Part shown: positions 38,056 to 46,963 of the stretch, one piece after another | How positions within the stretch are numbered: position 1 is the stretch's first letter | Layout: each line of letters begins with the position of its first letter | DNA from: CAVXXB01 sp963765585 | GTDB taxonomy: Bacteria; Calditrichota; Calditrichia; JAJRVZ01 | Length of the DNA: 64,000 nt | Assembly (NCBI GenBank): GCA_963765585.1 | Contig: CAVXXB010000015.1 | Location: forward strand, 62,001-126,000 | Reading direction: 5' to 3' | Program-made: the position numbers and the translations under genes | The notes under the pieces: model-generated | Told to the model about the DNA's origin: nothing | The model's input: the letters and a program-made list of their open reading frames with translations, nothing else | Database searches by the model: none

Positions 38056-39609
38056 TTAGTGTTTAAAATGTCTGTGTCCTGTAAATATCATCGCAATATT
38101 ATGTTCATCAGCGGCAGCGATCACCTCTTCATCTCTGACAGAGCCACCGGGTTGTGCTACAGCTGTTGCACCGGCTTGGGCAATTACATCCAAACCATCC
38201 CGAAATGGAAAAAATGCATCACTTGCCACCACCGCCCCTTTTGTTGAATTACCTGCAGTTCTAGCTTTTTTAATCGCTAATTCCGCAGCATCTACTCGCG
38301 ACATCTGCCCGGCACCGACTCCGATTAGTTGATTTCCCTTTGCAAATACAATTGCATTTGAGTGAACATGTTTTCCCATTTTCCAGGAAAATTGAAGATC
38401 GGCCATCTCATCATCACTTGGTTTGCGCTTCGTGACAATTTTTGCTTCTTTCAAATTACCAACGAATTCATCCGTATCCTGAATTAGAAATCCGCCACGC
38501 ACGGATCTGATTTGATATTTTTGTGACTTATCTTTATTGATATCATATTGAACTAAACGCAGGTTCTTTTTCTTGGTAAATATTTCCATTGCTCCGGGAC
38601 TAAAACCAGGTGCGATAATACACTCAAAAAAATGGCTGCGCATCTCTTCTGCCACCTCAGCGGAAACAATCTGATTAAAGCCTACGATTCCGCCAAAAGC
38701 AGATATAGAATCTGTAGCCAGTGCCAGTTTATATGCATCCACCTGTTTGCTATTCACTGCAGCGCCACAAGGATTATTGTGTTTTAATATTGTAATAAAC
38801 GCATTTTCCGGATCAAATTCTCGGACCATGGCCAGTGCTGCATCCAGATCAAGAATATTATTATACGACAATTCTTTGCCATGTAATTGTTCATAATGAT
38901 TTAAGGGATTGTCTGTTTCGGATGCATAAAATGCAGCTTTTTGATGCGGATTTTCTCCATACCGCAGGGTCTGTATCTTCCGTCCCTGAAATGTGAATTC
39001 ATCGGGATATCCAGCATCATCCCCATTGGCGCCTTCAAGATAGTCCGCAATGACCGTGTTATATCTTGCCGTGTGTTGAAAGGCTCTTATGGCGCATTGT
39101 CTGCGAAATTCCAAAGATGTCTGCCCGGAATTCGCCTGTATTTGGGTTTTCAATTCACCATATTGATCTGGTGAAACGAGAACAGTTTTATATTTAAAAT
39201 TTTTTGCTGCTGCCCGGATAAGTGAGGGTCCGCCGATATCTATTTTTTCAATCGCATCATCCAGAGAACAATCCGGCTGTGCAATTGTTTCTTCAAATGG
39301 ATAGAGATTCACAATAACCAGATCAACTGATTCTATTCCGTGTTCCTTAATTTGCGACAGATGCTCCGGGGTATCTTTGTGTAAAATACCGCCAAAAACT
39401 TTTGGATGTAACGTTTTTACCCGTCCTCCCAGAATTTCCGGGAATTCTGTAATATCACTGATAGATATTGTTGGGACACCATTTTCTTCCAGCACTTTAC
39501 TGGTGCCACCGGAAGATATGATTTCAATATTTTTTTCCTGCAAAAATTTTGCTAAGTCTATAAGTCCGTCTTTATAAAACACACTAATTAAAGCACGCTT
39601 AATTGTCAC
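38056..39609 (-). CDS. purH: Bifunctional AICAR transformylase/IMP cyclohydrolase PurH
   Basis: A 517-residue enzyme for the last two steps of IMP synthesis. N-terminal MGS-like IMP cyclohydrolase domain (SSGGTSKVLEENG, GRVKTLHPKVFGGIL) and C-terminal transformylase domain with the catalytic KHNNPCGAA and SDAFFPFRDGLD. The start is GTG at 39609, overlapping the purN stop (GTGA), a classic coupling arrangement. The length is normal for the family. Confidence 0.97.
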   Translation of the reverse strand: MTIKRALISVFYKDGLIDLAKFLQEKNIEIISSGGTSKVLEENGVPTISISDITEFPEILGGRVKTLHPKVFGGILHKDTPEHLSQIKEHGIESVDLVIVNLYPFEETIAQPDCSLDDAIEKIDIGGPSLIRAAAKNFKYKTVLVSPDQYGELKTQIQANSGQTSLEFRRQCAIRAFQHTARYNTVIADYLEGANGDDAGYPDEFTFQGRKIQTLRYGENPHQKAAFYASETDNPLNHYEQLHGKELSYNNILDLDAALAMVREFDPENAFITILKHNNPCGAAVNSKQVDAYKLALATDSISAFGGIVGFNQIVSAEVAEEMRSHFFECIIAPGFSPGAMEIFTKKKNLRLVQYDINKDKSQKYQIRSVRGGFLIQDTDEFVGNLKEAKIVTKRKPSDDEMADLQFSWKMGKHVHSNAIVFAKGNQLIGVGAGQMSRVDAAELAIKKARTAGNSTKGAVVASDAFFPFRDGLDVIAQAGATAVAQPGGSVRDEEVIAAADEHNIAMIFTGHRHFKH

Positions 39610-40245
39610 GAAATGGATTCTCCCAATATTTCGACTCTGTTTCCTGCCAATCTCAATCTATTTTCTACCAGCAATTTAACTGCCTCCGGAAAAATTTCAT
39701 GTTCTATTTCAAGAACTTTGCTCGCTATTTCTTCCGGAGATTTAACAGAGGTGATATCAACGCTTTTTTGCATCACAATCGGACCTGCATCGTATTCTGT
39801 ATTAACCAGATGAATCGTAGCACCGCTTAATTTCACACCACGATTAAACACAGATTCATGTACATGGTGCCCATACATTCCCTTGCCACCAAACGCCGGT
39901 AATAGGGCAGGATGTATGTTAATGATCCGATTTGCATAGCGTTCAACGATCTGGTTACCAATTAGCTTCAGATATCCGGCCAATATTATATATTCAACCC
40001 GATTAGTTTCCAAATCTTCCAGTATGGCGTCGTTAAAATGTTTCGCGTCAGAAAATTCTTTTGGGATAAACACCCTGGCCGGAATATTATTATTCTCAGC
40101 AAGCTGAATTACCCCTGCATTCGGATTATTGGTTATACAAAGCGCGATTTTCGCAGAAATATATCCCGATTGAATTTTTTTTAGTATCGCCTGGAAATTA
40201 CTGCCCCGTCCAGATGCAAAAACAGTCTACTCGTTTATCATCCAT
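39606..40245 (-). CDS. purN: Phosphoribosylglycinamide formyltransferase PurN, one-base frameshift
   Basis: Formyltransferase using 10-formyl-THF on GAR. The readable frame (39606-40073 and upstream to about 40224) shows FASGRGSNFQAI, ALCITNNPNAGV, YIILAGYLKLIG, NIHPALLPAFGGKGMYG, GATIHLVN and DAGPIVMQ; the catalytic Asn-His-Asp set is there. An ATG at 40245 (MDDKRV) is in another frame; one extra base at about 40226 explains it and restores RVAVFASGRG. Corrected length is 212 residues, normal for PurN. No ribosome site is visible. An essential, otherwise perfect gene argues for a sequence error. Confidence 0.93.
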
Positions 40246-40356
40246 ATTATTATTTAATTAAACATATAATTTAACTATATTTATAGGTTCTTTCAATAGC
40301 TGCTTTTATTATTATAAACGGGATAAAATGCCGAGATATTTGTATAAAATTACAGA

Positions 40357-41280
40357 TTATTCGGCATAAAAAGGATTTGCCAATGTAAGGGTTTGACGAC
40401 GTGTATCTAGCCTGGCATGTACCCCGATTGGCATAGTAAATTTTACATCGCCATGTCCATAAGGAAAATGATAGATAACCGGAAATTTCACTTCGGCGAA
40501 ATAATCATAAATGATTTCATCAACGGTGAATGAAGTCTCTCCCTCGTCGGCCTCACAGTCAAGAAAATCTCCCAGAATCAGTCCTCGGATTTTTTCAAAC
40601 ACACCTGCCTGACGCAGTTGCGCCAGATAACGGTCAATTTTATAGGGCTTTTCACCTACATCCTCTAAAAAGAGAATGGAATCGGTAAAATCCGGACAAT
40701 ACGGCGTACCGAGCATACTACATACCAATGACAGACAACCACCCAGCAAAATACCATCCGTTCTACCTCCGATGAGTTGCCGGGTTCTGGTTTTTTCCCA
40801 GTCAAACTTATATTCCAATTCCCGGTTTAGTACCTGACCCCAGAAATGCTCCTCGGTAAATGGATCTATACCTTTTCCAAATTCGACACCGACCATCGGG
40901 CCCGAAATCGAAGGCACCCCGGTCATGCGATAGATTGCCAATTGTAGAGTCGTAATATCACTGTATCCAACCAGAGGCTTGGGATTCTCGGCAATCAAAC
41001 CGTAACCGATGCGATCTATCATGCGCAGGCTACCCCAACCGCCACGTGTACAAATAATCATTCTGACTTCCGTATCGGTATACATATCATGCAGATCATC
41101 CAGACGCTGTTCTTCCGTCCCGGCAAAATAACCATATTCTTTGTTCAGATTTTCCCCGGTCCGTATATTATATGTTCTGTTCTGCAGATATTTTACGCCT
41201 TCAATCACTCGTTGCCGGTTTGGAATATACGCAGGAGAAACGATGCCGATTGTATTTCCCTCTTCAATTTTTTTATACAT
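40357..41280 (-). CDS. ldcA: Muramoyltetrapeptide LD-carboxypeptidase (peptidase S66)
   Basis: A 307-residue S66 enzyme of peptidoglycan recycling that removes the terminal D-Ala from tetrapeptides. Nucleophile in VGYSDITTL, catalytic Glu in LFLEDVGEKPYKIDR, and His in FPYGHGD; N-terminal IGIVSPA and CTRGGWGS are typical. It has no signal peptide, consistent with a cytoplasmic recycling role. ATG at 41280; only a weak ribosome site. A monocistronic unit flanked by repeats. Confidence 0.93.
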   Translation of the reverse strand: MYKKIEEGNTIGIVSPAYIPNRQRVIEGVKYLQNRTYNIRTGENLNKEYGYFAGTEEQRLDDLHDMYTDTEVRMIICTRGGWGSLRMIDRIGYGLIAENPKPLVGYSDITTLQLAIYRMTGVPSISGPMVGVEFGKGIDPFTEEHFWGQVLNRELEYKFDWEKTRTRQLIGGRTDGILLGGCLSLVCSMLGTPYCPDFTDSILFLEDVGEKPYKIDRYLAQLRQAGVFEKIRGLILGDFLDCEADEGETSFTVDEIIYDYFAEVKFPVIYHFPYGHGDVKFTMPIGVHARLDTRRQTLTLANPFYAE

Positions 41281-41392
41281 ATGGCCAAAACCTTTAGTTA
41301 AGAAAATAATTTCTGGAATAAGTTTGACTGTGTATGAATTTAATGAAAAATATAATTATTTTTAATAAAAAAATTACCCCGAAATTATTCAT

Positions 41393-41527
41393 AACCACGA
41401 AGTCACAAAGACACAAAGTTATTGTAAAATGGGTCATTAGAAAAATTCATTTTTAAAAGATATTATTTATGTAATTTAATTATAATTTAAAAATTCTTTT
41501 TTCTTTTTGTCTTTGAGTCTTTGTGGT
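41393..41527. repeat. ACCACGAAG-type inverted repeat
   Basis: Left arm accacgaagtcacaaagaca + caaag (41394-41418) and right arm (inverse of accacaaagactcaaagaca + aaaag) at about 41503-41527. It fills the gap 41281-41576 between divergent ldcA and the SDR gene. It is related in design to the CGCAAAGA class but has a different unit. Confidence 0.7.
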
Positions 41528-41576
41528 AATTTTTGTTAATTAATCCGGTGGTTTAAGAACAAAGGTAAAAGAACTT

Positions 41577-42284
41577 ATGTCAAAATCAAATACTGTAGCA
41601 CTTGTTACCGGCGCCAATCGCGGCATTGGACTTGAGATTGTAACCCAACTGGCAACATTGGGAATGAAAGTAATCTTGACATCCCGGAATGCAGATAAAG
41701 GCCGACTTGCAGCAACGACACTACAGGATAGCGGTCTCCCGGTAATGTTCCATCACCTTGATGTTACATCGGAATCTGATATCGTCAATATTGCGAACTT
41801 CATCAATAATGAGTTTGGTAAGATTGATATTCTGATAAATAATGCAGCAATTCTCGTTGATGAAAAAATACGTGGCTTAGATGTCACAATGGATGTGATG
41901 CGGAATGTTCTGGAAAGTAATCTTCTTGGACCGCTGCGGTTGTGCCAGGAAATAATTCCCCTGATGAAAAAGAACAATTACGGCCGGATCATAAATATAT
42001 CAAGCGGAATGGGTTCATTTAATGAAATGGGCAGCGGGTATCCTTCATACAGAATCTCCAAAACCGCATTGAATGCCATGACCAAAATTTTATCATCTGA
42101 ATTGAGTGGGACCAATATTCTCATCAACAGCATGTGTCCGGGATGGGTAAAAACGGATATGGGCGGGCAAGAGGCGCCAAGAACTGTTGCGCAAGGGGCC
42201 GACACCGCAGTTTGGCTGGCACAGTTTCCGGATGGCGGGCCCTCCGGGCAGTTTTTCCGCGATAGAAAAATGATTCCATGGTAG
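41577..42284 (+). CDS. Short-chain dehydrogenase/reductase
   Basis: A 235-residue classical SDR. Nucleotide motif TGANRGIGLEI near the N-terminus, NNAAI, Ser in INISSGMG, and catalytic Tyr158 and Lys162 in SYRISKTALN; PGWVKTDMGG follows. It resembles plant/bacterial carbonyl reductase-like SDRs acting on aldehydes or ketones with NADPH (Arg after TGAN favours NADPH); substrate unknown. ATG at 41577. Confidence 0.93.
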   Translation: MSKSNTVALVTGANRGIGLEIVTQLATLGMKVILTSRNADKGRLAATTLQDSGLPVMFHHLDVTSESDIVNIANFINNEFGKIDILINNAAILVDEKIRGLDVTMDVMRNVLESNLLGPLRLCQEIIPLMKKNNYGRIINISSGMGSFNEMGSGYPSYRISKTALNAMTKILSSELSGTNILINSMCPGWVKTDMGGQEAPRTVAQGADTAVWLAQFPDGGPSGQFFRDRKMIPW

Positions 42285-42287
42285 ACG

Positions 42288-42316
42288 ATGTAGTCCATCT
42301 ATAAGATGGACTACAT
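42288..42316. repeat. Perfect 13-bp hairpin followed by tandem gatagtaca units
   Basis: atgtagtccatct, a three-base loop, then agatggactacat: a perfect stem 4 bases after the SDR stop. It is followed to about 42357 by imperfect units of the gataggacatgatagtacaa type. It could act as a terminator, but there is no U-tract. Confidence 0.6.
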
Positions 42317-42374
42317 GATAGGACATGATAGTACAAGATAGGACAAGATAGTACAACTTAAATTGAATAATCTG

Positions 42375-43545
42375 ATGTTATATTTCTTAATTATTTTCAC
42401 ACTGATATTATACGCCGGCCATTTTTATGTCGGTAAACGCCTGCTTTCTACCTCTTCGTTCTCTGATAAAACTCGAACAGTGGCATGGAGCATCATATTA
42501 GTTGTGCCTCTGTTTGTTCCGGCCTCATTTTTATTACGCTTTTCCAATTTTACAGGACTTTTAACTGATCTAATCGGGTGGATTGCCTTTCTGGGCATGG
42601 GCTTTTTCTCAATTTTATTGGCTTTTGTGTTTACAAAAGATCTTGTTTTATTATCACTAAAGATAATACCCAAAACCAAATCTTCTCAGTCATTTGATCC
42701 ATCTAAACGTGCTTTCTTAATGAATAGCGTGAACTATTCAATTATTGGCGGTTCTGTTTTGTTAACGGGTTATGGAATTTATGAAGCAAGGCGAGAACCC
42801 GATCTGCAGGAGATTACAGTCCATTTACCAAATTTGCCAAAACAGTTCGAAGGATATCGTATTGCCCAGTTTACTGATTTGCATGTGGGGCCAACTATTA
42901 AGAGAGGATTCGTCGAATCTGTCGTTAGCCAAATAAACGGTTTGTTGCCTGACATGATTGTATTTACCGGCGATCTCGTGGATGGGACCGTTCCCGCGTT
43001 AAAAGAAGATGTCGCACCGCTTCGTGATCTTTCTGCCCCGGACGGCACATTTTTTGTCACCGGAAATCATGAGTATTATTCAGGCGCATTTGCCTGGATT
43101 GATGAGGTCACTCGTCTGGGCATGCAGGTTCTTATTGAAGCACACAAGAGTCATTAAAAGGGGCGACAGCCACATTCTTATAGCCGGCGTGAGTGACTAC
43201 ACTGCATCCACGATGGTTCCCGAGCATATTTCTGATCCCCATGCAGCGATAAAAGATGCCCCGGGATCCCCGATAAAGGTTCTTCTTGCCCATCAGCCAA
43301 AAAATATATTTAAAGCGGCAGAGGCGGGTTTCGATCTGCAATTATCCGGCCATACCCACGGGGGCCAATATTTTCCATGGCAATACGTGGTAACCTTATC
43401 TCAACCCTATGTTTTGGGTTTAAACCGGCATCACAACACATGGATATACGTGAATAAAGGAACCGGTTATTGGGGTCCGCCCATGCGCATTGGCGTCCCG
43501 TCAGAAATATCCATAATCACACTTACATCAAAAAATCCGGTTTAA
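42375..43545 (+). CDS. Membrane-anchored metallophosphoesterase (YkuE-like), one-base frameshift
   Basis: An N-terminal membrane region of about four helices (LYFLIIFTLILYAGHFYV, TVAWSIILVVPLFVPASFLL, GWIAFLGMGFFSILLAFVF) is followed by a calcineurin-like phosphoesterase domain: IAQFTDLHVGP, FTGDLVDG, GNHEYYSG, then a frame break at about 43146, then LLAHQPKNI and SGHTHGGQYFPWQ. All five metal-binding blocks are present once one extra base is removed. Corrected length 389 residues. In YkuE-like enzymes the domain faces the periplasm or cell surface; substrate unknown. I use the ATG at 42375; a TTG at 42363 would add four residues. Confidence 0.9.
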
Positions 43546-43687
43546 TTCATACTTTTTCCGCAACTCAGGATTATTTTAGACCATTCTTATGGTTTAGTAT
43601 AAGCATATAGAGATACTGATAATACTTGATTTCATGTCTACAGATATGCAAATTCATGGTAAAGTCAACAATACAGGAGGATATATT

Positions 43688-44095
43688 ATGCATGTAACGC
43701 CGCACGTGCGGGATTATATGGATAAGAAATTTACAACTTTGCACCCTGATATGGACATTCACGAGGCGATTCAGATTTTTTTAGATCAAAGAATCACTGG
43801 TGCTCCGGTTGTAGATAAAAAAGAAAATCTGGTAGGGATCTTATCCGAAAAAGACTGCCTGGGAACCATTGTTCATGGCGCCTATAGCAGCGTACCCGGT
43901 GGTGGGAAAGTCAGAGATTTTATGACTAAAGAAGTGGATACCATTCACCCGGATCTGGATATTTTCACGGTAGCCGACCGCTTTTTGAACTGTCACTACC
44001 GCAGATTACTGGTTATGAAGGATAAAAAACTTGTCGGGCAGATTACCCGCCGGGATTTATTGCGCGCGATCCAAAAAGTAAAAATTAACGAGTAG
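43688..44095 (+). CDS. Tandem CBS-domain protein
   Basis: A 135-residue protein made only of two CBS domains (VTPHVRDYMDKKFTTLHPDM...GAPVVDKKENLVGILSEKD, and VRDFMTKEVDTIHPDL...RRLLVMKDKKLVGQITRRD). Such pairs bind adenine nucleotides and regulate other proteins; no target is fused. The ATG at 43688 follows a strong GGAGGA by 7 bases; an upstream ATG at 43634 would add 18 unconserved residues. Confidence 0.92.
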   Translation: MHVTPHVRDYMDKKFTTLHPDMDIHEAIQIFLDQRITGAPVVDKKENLVGILSEKDCLGTIVHGAYSSVPGGGKVRDFMTKEVDTIHPDLDIFTVADRFLNCHYRRLLVMKDKKLVGQITRRDLLRAIQKVKINE

Positions 44096-44276
44096 GATCA
44101 CATCAGTCCAAATTTTGTAATTACAGACGTTGTGTGTTCGTGTACAAATTTTCACATACAATTTTTTATTCCATACATTATTATAAGATGTATGATTGCA
44201 TTTTATCTATCTATTTTATTATTTTGTCCGAACATAAGTATTGTAATATACACATAACCGACAGGAATCAGAAAAT

Positions 44277-44669
44277 ATGAGTAATGCACCCGATAACAGA
44301 AGACGCTATCGCCGCATTTTATTTACAATTGAGGATAAGATAAACGGAACTTTCAGTATTCCAGGCGGTGAGAGCCGGCCAATATCCGTAAAAATTCTGA
44401 ATCTGGGTGAAGGGGGTATCCATTTTGTGGTTAATCCAAAGGACAATGATAAAATTAAAACCGGAGCAAAACTTATTCTGTTACAGATAGAGGGTCCAGA
44501 CCCCCTCCGGTATCTGGTGAATATCGATGCGGAAGTAAAGTGGGTTCTAAATCATGATATTATGGAACACGTTGGTGTTGGATGTGAGTTTTTAAATATC
44601 TCTGAAAATAGTCGCCTGCAAATAAGATCCTTTGTAGACTCCTGGCATGAAAAAGATACCAGCAAGTAA
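44277..44669 (+). CDS. PilZ domain protein (cyclic-di-GMP receptor)
   Basis: A 130-residue single PilZ domain. The c-di-GMP motif is visible as NRRRYRRILF near the N-terminus and NLGEGGIHF about 30 residues later (Asp/Asn-x-Ser/Gly-x-x-Gly type). It probably relays c-di-GMP to motility or surface functions. It ends 15 bases before the aminotransferase. The gap 44096-44276 upstream has no identifiable feature. Confidence 0.9.
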   Translation: MSNAPDNRRRYRRILFTIEDKINGTFSIPGGESRPISVKILNLGEGGIHFVVNPKDNDKIKTGAKLILLQIEGPDPLRYLVNIDAEVKWVLNHDIMEHVGVGCEFLNISENSRLQIRSFVDSWHEKDTSK

Positions 44670-44684
44670 TAATGTCTCCCCCTG

Positions 44685-45878
44685 ATGCAATCTAACCGAA
44701 TAAAAAATATCTCTCTATCGCCGACCATTCGGATTACAGCCCAGGCGATGGAACTGAAACGAAGAAATGTCGATTTAATTAATCTCAATGTTGGGGAACC
44801 CGATATCCCAACTCCGGAAAATATAAAAGAAGCCGCTCGGAAAGCCCTCGAAAAAAATCTAACCAAATACACTATCAACAGTGGCCTTGTGGAACTGAGA
44901 CAAGCAATATCCCATCGCATTCTTCAGGATGATAATCTGAATTATGGTTTGGATGAATTGATAGTCTCCAATGGAGCAAAACAATGTCTATATAACGTTA
45001 TCATGACATTGATCAATAAAGATGATCAGGTGATCATTCCAGGCCCATATTATCCGTCCTATTCAGAGATGGTTAAACTGGCTGAAGGTATACCTGTCCT
45101 TGTTATGGCCAGGGAAGAAAACAATTTTAAACTCCAGCCAGATGAGCTTGACCAGGCCATTACTCCCAAAACCCGGGCCATAATTCTCTGCAATCCGTCT
45201 AATCCCACAGGGACGGTGTACTCAAAAAGCGAACTGACTGATTTGACCAATGTGGTTGCGGGCAGGGACATATATTTCATTGCAGACGAAGTATATTCCA
45301 AACTTGTTTATGACGGCACTGATTTTTGCAGCATTGCAGCAGTAAGTGATGAAGTAAAAGAAAAATCTATTATTGTTTCCGGTGTTTCCAAATCTTATGC
45401 CATGACCGGTTGGCGTATCGGATATGCGGCAGCCAATAAGCAGATCATTGAGGGTGCCAATACGATTCAAAGTCACAGTACTTCTAATGCCTGTACAATT
45501 TCTCAATATGCCGCAATAGAAGCACTGAGCGGACCTCAGGATTCGGTACAGCAAATGCAGCAGATTTTTGAAGAAAGACGGAATGTGATATTAAACAGAC
45601 TGGCTGAGATCCCCGGTATGAATTGTGTCACACCACAAGGTGCTTTTTATGTATTTCCTAATATAACATCATTTACATCTAAAGATAATTCAAATATCAA
45701 GATAAATAACTCTGTTGATATTGCTGAATATTTGCTTGACACAGCCAGAGTAGCAGTAGTACCCGGATCGGCCTTTGGCTCCGATGACCATATCAGGATA
45801 TCTTATTCAAATTCGCTGGAAAATATTAATAAAGGAATGGACAGGATTTCAAAAGCGCTTTCTGATCTTCTTCCATAA
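44685..45878 (+). CDS. Class I PLP-dependent aminotransferase (aspartate type)
   Basis: A 397-residue aminotransferase of the AspC/AAT-I gamma group. NVGEPDIPTP near the N-terminus, CNPSNPTGTVYS, DEVYSKLVYDG, PLP Lys236 in GVSKSYAMTGWRIGYA, and RVAVVPGSAFG near the end. The second lysine-arginine region fits aspartate or prephenate aminotransferases, so the substrate could be either. ATG at 44685 with no clear ribosome site. Its last 30 bases overlap the converging DUF1232 gene. Confidence 0.93.
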   Translation: MQSNRIKNISLSPTIRITAQAMELKRRNVDLINLNVGEPDIPTPENIKEAARKALEKNLTKYTINSGLVELRQAISHRILQDDNLNYGLDELIVSNGAKQCLYNVIMTLINKDDQVIIPGPYYPSYSEMVKLAEGIPVLVMAREENNFKLQPDELDQAITPKTRAIILCNPSNPTGTVYSKSELTDLTNVVAGRDIYFIADEVYSKLVYDGTDFCSIAAVSDEVKEKSIIVSGVSKSYAMTGWRIGYAAANKQIIEGANTIQSHSTSNACTISQYAAIEALSGPQDSVQQMQQIFEERRNVILNRLAEIPGMNCVTPQGAFYVFPNITSFTSKDNSNIKINNSVDIAEYLLDTARVAVVPGSAFGSDDHIRISYSNSLENINKGMDRISKALSDLLP

Positions 45879-46277
45879 ACCGCTGCCAATGACCTTATCG
45901 GCAGTAATGATGATATTCTTTATCGCCGTCAGAACTTCCTGATCACCCGCCCACAATTCACGAACAATCTGCGGATCTGTCTCATTAACATACTCATTTA
46001 TAACATAAGCCGTCAATGCGATGTCATCCAGATATCCAATTGGTCCAAGAAGGAATTCCGGCAGCAGATCAATGGGAGATATAAAATAGGCGATAACCGC
46101 AATAAATTTCGCTTTCTTATCCGAGGGTACACGCGGATCAACACTGAGTTTAACCAGTAAATGAAATAGATCAGGAGCAAGCAATAAATAATCGGTATAT
46201 TTGGAGTTTCGCTTTTTTAAATAATTTTCAATCTTTTCCCTGAGTTTCTTATAAAAATCTTTTTGTTCTTCGTTCAT
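45849..46277 (-). CDS. DUF1232 (YkvA-like) membrane-associated protein
   Basis: A 142-residue protein with the DUF1232 core AVIAYFISPIDLLPEFLLGPIGYLDD, where the PIDLIPD-like motif reads PIDLLPEF and is followed by YLDD. The N-terminal third is a charged helix. Molecular function unknown. It converges on the aminotransferase with a 30-base overlap. ATG at 46277, aaggtta upstream. Confidence 0.88.
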   Translation of the reverse strand: MNEEQKDFYKKLREKIENYLKKRNSKYTDYLLLAPDLFHLLVKLSVDPRVPSDKKAKFIAVIAYFISPIDLLPEFLLGPIGYLDDIALTAYVINEYVNETDPQIVRELWAGDQEVLTAIKNIIITADKVIGSGLWKKIRKRF

Positions 46278-46363
46278 ATCACTAACCTTTAATATTAATA
46301 AAATACTTTACCCAACCTACGTACATTTTGCAACTTTTTTTGTTTCATTATAAATATTAACCA

Positions 46364-46845
46364 CAGAGTACACAGAGATTAGGAATAAGGAATGAGGAAT
46401 TAGAAGTTAGCATTTGTCGGTAGGGATCGGTCTGAGACCGTTCCGAGGAATAAGAGAAACCCCGGGAATTGTCATATGTAATTAGAAATTGGACATTAAT
46501 CTGTCATCCCTTCAGGGATCATCCCGCCGTTCGGGTACTCATTTTCTGGTTGTTACCACAGTGCCCACACTACGGGAGGGTCTCTGCGAGATGACAGGGG
46601 ATTTCTGTGGTTTTCCGGAACGGATATTTTTAATTAGAAATTGGTATTAATCTGTCATCCCTTCAGGGATCATCCCGCCGCTCGGGTACTCATTTTCTGG
46701 TTATTACCACAGTACCCACACTACGGGAGGATCTATATGAGATGACAGGGGCATATCTGTGATTTTCCGGAACGGTCTGAGACCGTTCCCTACAATTGCA
46801 TGTTAATTCCTAACTTCTAATTTCTCACTCCTAACTTCCTCTCCA
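46364..46845. repeat. Composite repeat cluster with a tandem duplication
   Basis: The whole gap 46278-46963 (686 bases) lacks a gene. Outer TTAGAAG-class arms lie at about 46379-46410 and 46803-46840. Two copies of a 21-base palindrome centred on ggtctgagacc (46424-46444 with one mismatch, 46769-46789 perfect) enclose two direct copies of a unit of about 143 bases (46481-46623 and 46632-46775) that starts attagaaattgg and includes ctgtcatcccttcagggatc and actacgggagg. The copies differ at roughly ten positions. Confidence 0.8.
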
Positions 46846-46963
46846 TGTGCCTCGTCTATATATTTGGATTTTATTAAAACTTCTGTAAATTAAAAAATTC
46901 AATTTTAATTGTAATCCACTGATGACTATAAGGATCTCTGAACGAATATTTATTTAAAAATTT

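Noticed and set aside
42288..42316. Intrinsic terminator after the SDR gene
   Set aside because: The stem is perfect but AT-moderate, and no U-tract follows on either strand.
43140..43150. Assigning the metallophosphoesterase frameshift to AGCT
   Set aside because: The local sequence is gaagcacacaagag; the best correction removes an A from cacaag, so it is not an AGCT site and is counted as an exception.
43634..43687. Longer N-terminus of the CBS protein
   Set aside because: The 18 extra residues are unconserved, and GGAGGA lies exactly before the internal ATG at 43688.
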